Assembly (NCBI GenBank): GCA_024636775.1
Contig: JAGXGP010000079.1
Location: 1-36,927, forward strand
Source: Hydrogenophilales bacterium
GTDB taxonomy: Bacteria > Pseudomonadota > Gammaproteobacteria > Burkholderiales > Thiobacillaceae
Direction: 5' to 3'
DNA length: 36,927 bases
Position 1 is the first letter of the stretch. Every line of letters starts with the position of its first letter. A program made the position numbers and the translations under genes. The notes under the pieces are model-generated. The model had not been told where the DNA came from and did not search any database. It saw nothing but the letters and a program-made list of their open reading frames with translations. Of the stretch, positions 33,556 through 36,927 are shown one piece after another.

Positions 33556-34983
33556 TCAGTCGAGGATCACGCTGTGGCCCAGAGGGGGCGCCATAGTATC
33601 CCAGCCGAACTTGATTTTCAGGTCTGCGGCAAAGCCGGTTGCTACCGATTCCTCGCCATGCACCACAAACACCTGACGTGGCTTGCTGCGAAACTGGCCC
33701 AGCCAGCCCAGCAACGCGGTGCGGTCAGCATGCGCCGACAGGCCGCCCAGGGTGTACAGATCGGCACGAACAGATATGTCTTCGCCCAGCAGACGCACGC
33801 GCTTGGCACCATCGACCAGGCGGCGGCCGAAGGTGCCAGCGGCCTGAAATCCAGTGATCAAAATGGTGGAGTCGCGCCGCCCCAGATTGGCGCGCAGGTG
33901 AAACTTGATGCGCCCGGCTTCCATCATTCCGCTGGCCGAGATAATGACCGCGCCGCCGGTAACGCGGTCGAGTGCCTTCGATTCTTCCACGCTTTCGACA
34001 AAATTGAGTTTTTGAAAGTGCGCGGCACCGCCATGCTTGCCCATCAGCGCATGGGTTTCGGTATCCAGCAGTTCCATGTGCTTGTAGGTGATTTCAGTGG
34101 CCGCGGTCGCCATTGGCGAATCGACGAACACGGAAAGCTTGGGAATGCGACCCTGCCGCGTCAGATCGGCCAGCAGGTAGAGCATGTCTTGCGTACGGCC
34201 CACCGCAAAGGCCGGAATGATGACGTTGCCGCCTTTTTTCACAATCGTGTTGTTGATCGCCTCCACCAGTTCGTCCTGCGTTGCTTCCATGCTCTTGTGT
34301 TCGCGATTGCCGTAGGTCGACTCGACCAGCAAGTAGTCGGCCTCAAGAATCGGGGTGGAATCGCGCAGCAGCGGCCGCGCCGGCTGACCGAGGTCTCCCG
34401 AAAACACGAACTTGCGGCGTTGCTTGCCTTCGCCGACCCACACTTCGATGATGGCAGAGCCGAGGATGTGGCCGGCGTCGCGGAAAGTGCAGCGCACCTG
34501 CGTGTGCGGTGCGACTTCGAGATCGTAATCAACCGGATTAAGCTGCTTCAGGGAAGCGTAAGCCTGTGCAACGGTATACAACGGCGCACTCTCGCGCGAT
34601 GCTGACCCGGGCTTTTTTTTCCGTTCCAGGTCTTTTCGAAAACGCCGTAAATTGGCGTATTCGGCTTCCTTTTCCTGGATGTGCGCCGAATCCGGCAGCA
34701 TCACCGCGAGCAGGTCGCAGGTCGCGCGGGTGGTATATATCGTGCCCTTGAAGCCCAGCGACACCAGCCGCGGCAACAGCCCGGAATGATCGATGTGGGC
34801 ATGTGTCAGCAAGACAAAGTCGATCGTCGCCGGATCGAACGCGAATGCCTGATGATTTTTAGCCCGCGTTTCGCGCCCACCCTGAAACATGCCGCAATCG
34901 ACCAGGAAGCGTACACCCTCATGTTCCACCAGATAGCTGGAGCCGGTCACTTCACGTGCCGCGCCGAGAAAAGTCAGTTTCAT
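33556..34983 (-). CDS. Beta-CASP metallo-beta-lactamase-fold RNase/exonuclease
   Basis: LLTHAHIDHSGLLPRLV, FSGDLGQPARPLL, VESTYGNREH, VIIPAFAVGRTQDMLYLL, SASGMMEAGRI, LGGLSAHADRTALLGWL, VVHGEE. Confidence 0.92.
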   Translation of the reverse strand: MKLTFLGAAREVTGSSYLVEHEGVRFLVDCGMFQGGRETRAKNHQAFAFDPATIDFVLLTHAHIDHSGLLPRLVSLGFKGTIYTTRATCDLLAVMLPDSAHIQEKEAEYANLRRFRKDLERKKKPGSASRESAPLYTVAQAYASLKQLNPVDYDLEVAPHTQVRCTFRDAGHILGSAIIEVWVGEGKQRRKFVFSGDLGQPARPLLRDSTPILEADYLLVESTYGNREHKSMEATQDELVEAINNTIVKKGGNVIIPAFAVGRTQDMLYLLADLTRQGRIPKLSVFVDSPMATAATEITYKHMELLDTETHALMGKHGGAAHFQKLNFVESVEESKALDRVTGGAVIISASGMMEAGRIKFHLRANLGRRDSTILITGFQAAGTFGRRLVDGAKRVRLLGEDISVRADLYTLGGLSAHADRTALLGWLGQFRSKPRQVFVVHGEESVATGFAADLKIKFGWDTMAPPLGHSVILD

Positions 34984-36290
34984 TTCATAGACTCCGTTTG
35001 CGCCAGAGAACCCAATATCGCCTGTGTCAGCGAAGTAATTTCAGCTGCCTCCGTAATGTAAGGCGGCATCACGTAGACAGTATTGCCAATGGGGCGGATA
35101 AACACACCCTGCGCCAGCGCCAGCCGGTAAAAGTGTGAAGCAAAATCCGCTACGGTGTCCGCCACGTCAAACGCCCAAATCATGCCGCACTGGCGGAAAT
35201 GCCGTACGCGGGGGTGGGCGGACACTTCGCCCAGTATCTTCGTAAACTGGGCCGATTTCCCACAATTGGCAGCAATGACCTGATCCGACTCGAAGATATC
35301 CAGCACCGCCAGCGCCGCCCGGCAGGCAAGCGGGTTGCCGGTGTAGGAATGCGAATGCAGAAAGCCTCTCGCAGTGGCATCGCCATAAAACGCAGCGTAA
35401 ACCTCGTCGGATGTCAGCACCGCTGACAACGGCAAATAACCGCCGGTTATACCCTTGGACAGACAGATGAAATCCGGGCGGACGGCCGCTTGTTCACAGG
35501 CGAACATCGTGCCCGTTCGCCCGAAGCCCACAGCAATTTCATCGGCAATCAGATGCACACGGTATTGATCACATAACTCGCGTGCCCGGCTCAGATACAC
35601 CGGGTGATACATCGCCATGCCCGCTGCACCCTGTACCAACGGTTCAACGATGAAAGCGGCGGTGGTGGCAGCATGCTCGACCAGATGGGCTTCCAGCGCG
35701 TCGGCGCAGCGCAGGGCAAAGGCCTCCGCCGATTCCCCTGCCTCAGCCAGCCGAGCATCCGGCGTGGGAACTTGCACCGAATGCCGAAGCAGCGGTTCGT
35801 AGGTTTGCTTGAACAGCGGGATATCGGTCACAGATAACGCGCCGACGGTTTCGCCGTGATAGCCGTTTTTCAGACTGATGAATTCATTTTTTTCCACCTG
35901 GCCTGAGTTACGCCAATAGTGAGCACTTATCTTCAATGCAATTTCTGTGGCTGAAGATCCGTCCGAGCCGTAAAAAGCGTGGCCCAGCCCGGTCAGCTTC
36001 GCCAGCCGTTCAGACAGCTCAACTACCGGCGCATGCGTGGCGCCGGCCAGCATCACATGCTCGATTTTTCCCAGCTGGTCGATGATGGCTGCGTTGATGC
36101 GCGGGTTGCAGTGGCCGAACAGATTGACCCACCAGCTCGAAATCGCGTCCAGGTAGCGCCGCCCGTCAGTATCGATCAGCCACACCCCCTCGCCACGGGC
36201 TATGGCCAGCGGCGGGGTGGCTTCCAGCTGTTTCATCTGGGTACAGGGGTGCCAAAGAAACTGACGAGAACGATCTTGCAATAAAGACAT
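34980..36290 (-). CDS. bioA: Adenosylmethionine-8-amino-7-oxononanoate aminotransferase (start placed at MSLLQDRS)
   Basis: WHPCTQMKQLEATPPLAIARGEGVWLIDTDGRRYLDAISSWWVNLFGHCNPRI, CLSKGITGGYLPLSAVLT, GFLHSHSYTGNPLACRAAL. Confidence 0.96.
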   Translation of the reverse strand: MSLLQDRSRQFLWHPCTQMKQLEATPPLAIARGEGVWLIDTDGRRYLDAISSWWVNLFGHCNPRINAAIIDQLGKIEHVMLAGATHAPVVELSERLAKLTGLGHAFYGSDGSSATEIALKISAHYWRNSGQVEKNEFISLKNGYHGETVGALSVTDIPLFKQTYEPLLRHSVQVPTPDARLAEAGESAEAFALRCADALEAHLVEHAATTAAFIVEPLVQGAAGMAMYHPVYLSRARELCDQYRVHLIADEIAVGFGRTGTMFACEQAAVRPDFICLSKGITGGYLPLSAVLTSDEVYAAFYGDATARGFLHSHSYTGNPLACRAALAVLDIFESDQVIAANCGKSAQFTKILGEVSAHPRVRHFRQCGMIWAFDVADTVADFASHFYRLALAQGVFIRPIGNTVYVMPPYITEAAEITSLTQAILGSLAQTESMK

Positions 36291-36420
36291 CAGGCTACCC
36301 AAAACTAAACGAATCACGAGTTTAAGCGGCGTCAGAATCGATCACCACACCCATGCTTGAACTATTGTCCTCGCAATGGGCGGGCAACCCCAAAATCCAT
36401 CCGCTGTCTTCACACTTAAA

Positions 36421-36740
36421 AGGTGTCCACCCTCTCATGCAATAACTGACGCCAATTCGTTAACAAGTCTGTTGATAACTCATCATCTATTGAATTGACC
36501 TTTAGGCCTAACAATTGGTAACTTTACAAAATATCATCCAATAACAAATTGATTTTATTACTTATTTACAATTGTTAAATATATTACATCGACCCCAAAA
36601 ACCCATTTTTCCATTGTTGGATCTGCCTTCCTTGATTCATTTATCCACTATCTGGATACATCACTTAATCCTTCCTGCTTTTTTACTTCAAGTCACCTAA
36701 CTTTTTGCCGATATCTACATGAGAAGTTTCTAATAATAGG
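36421..36740. promoter_or_regulatory. AT-rich intergenic region with repeated TAACAAtTG motifs
   Basis: Locally very GC-poor (12 G/C in the 60 nt of 36541-36600) next to GC-rich coding DNA. Contains TAACAATTG (36509), TAACAAATTG (36542) and CAATTGTTA (36569). Confidence 0.5.
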
Positions 36741-36754
36741 ATGAATCACCCTTC

Positions 36755-36927
36755 ATGCTCCCCCAAGCTGTACAAGCTCCCTCCAGCGCGACGGTACAGC
36801 CGCAGCCAGCCAGCCAGGCCACACACATCGTGTTGTCCGCTGCGCAGCTCTTGCAGCTGCAGGCCGAGCTATTGGGGCGCAAGCGATTTGGTGAAGCTGC
36901 CACCGCACTGGCCCAGCAACTGGCCAG
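36755..36927 (+). CDS. N-terminus of an unidentified protein (runs off the right edge)
   Basis: Open frame MLPQAVQAPSSATVQPQPASQATHIVLSAAQLLQLQAELLGRKRFGEAATALAQQLA..., with low-complexity start then helical region. No identification possible. Confidence 0.5.
   Translation, partial: MLPQAVQAPSSATVQPQPASQATHIVLSAAQLLQLQAELLGRKRFGEAATALAQQLA

Noticed and set aside
36318-36600. BirA operator upstream of bioA
   Set aside because: I looked for TTGTAAACC-N14/15-GGTTTACAA-like dyads and found only fragmentary resemblance (GTTAACAAG, GGTAACTTTACAA).
36457-36650. Replication origin in the AT-rich spacer with DnaA-like boxes
   Set aside because: Only two imperfect boxes, no dnaA/dnaN/gidA neighbours and no clear unwinding repeats; AT-richness alone is insufficient.

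Overview
This window is a chromosomal segment of a betaproteobacterium; that lineage is inferred from gene order, protein character and the style of the RNase P RNA. The minus strand of about the first 18 kb is a complete dcw (division and cell wall) cluster: mraZ-rsmH-ftsL-ftsI-murE-murF-mraY-murD-ftsW-murG-murC-murB-ddlB-ftsQ-ftsA-ftsZ, followed by the 5' part of lpxC, which runs off the left edge. Upstream of mraZ is a TTGACC-N17-TATAGT promoter followed by a 10-bp-phased GTGGG repeat array (a candidate MraZ operator), then a terminator, a perfect DnaA box and rnpB (RNase P RNA). Beyond that lie a DUF1269-like membrane protein, pyrC, rsmI, yraN-diaA/gmhA-dolP-like BON lipoprotein, ubiD, dacB with two small coupled ORFs, an HDOD/GAF protein, a cNMP-rhodanese fusion, a tviB/tviC-type nucleotide-sugar pair, a PDZ-less trypsin-like protease, pldA, a beta-CASP MBL RNase, bioA, and an AT-rich intergenic region before a truncated ORF at the right edge. 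I found no tRNA, CRISPR array or mobile element. I do not see a convincing new multi-gene system. The most interesting signals are non-coding: the mraZ control region, the rnpB 3' flank, the compact RNase P RNA, the ubiD leader and the AT-rich region at the right end.
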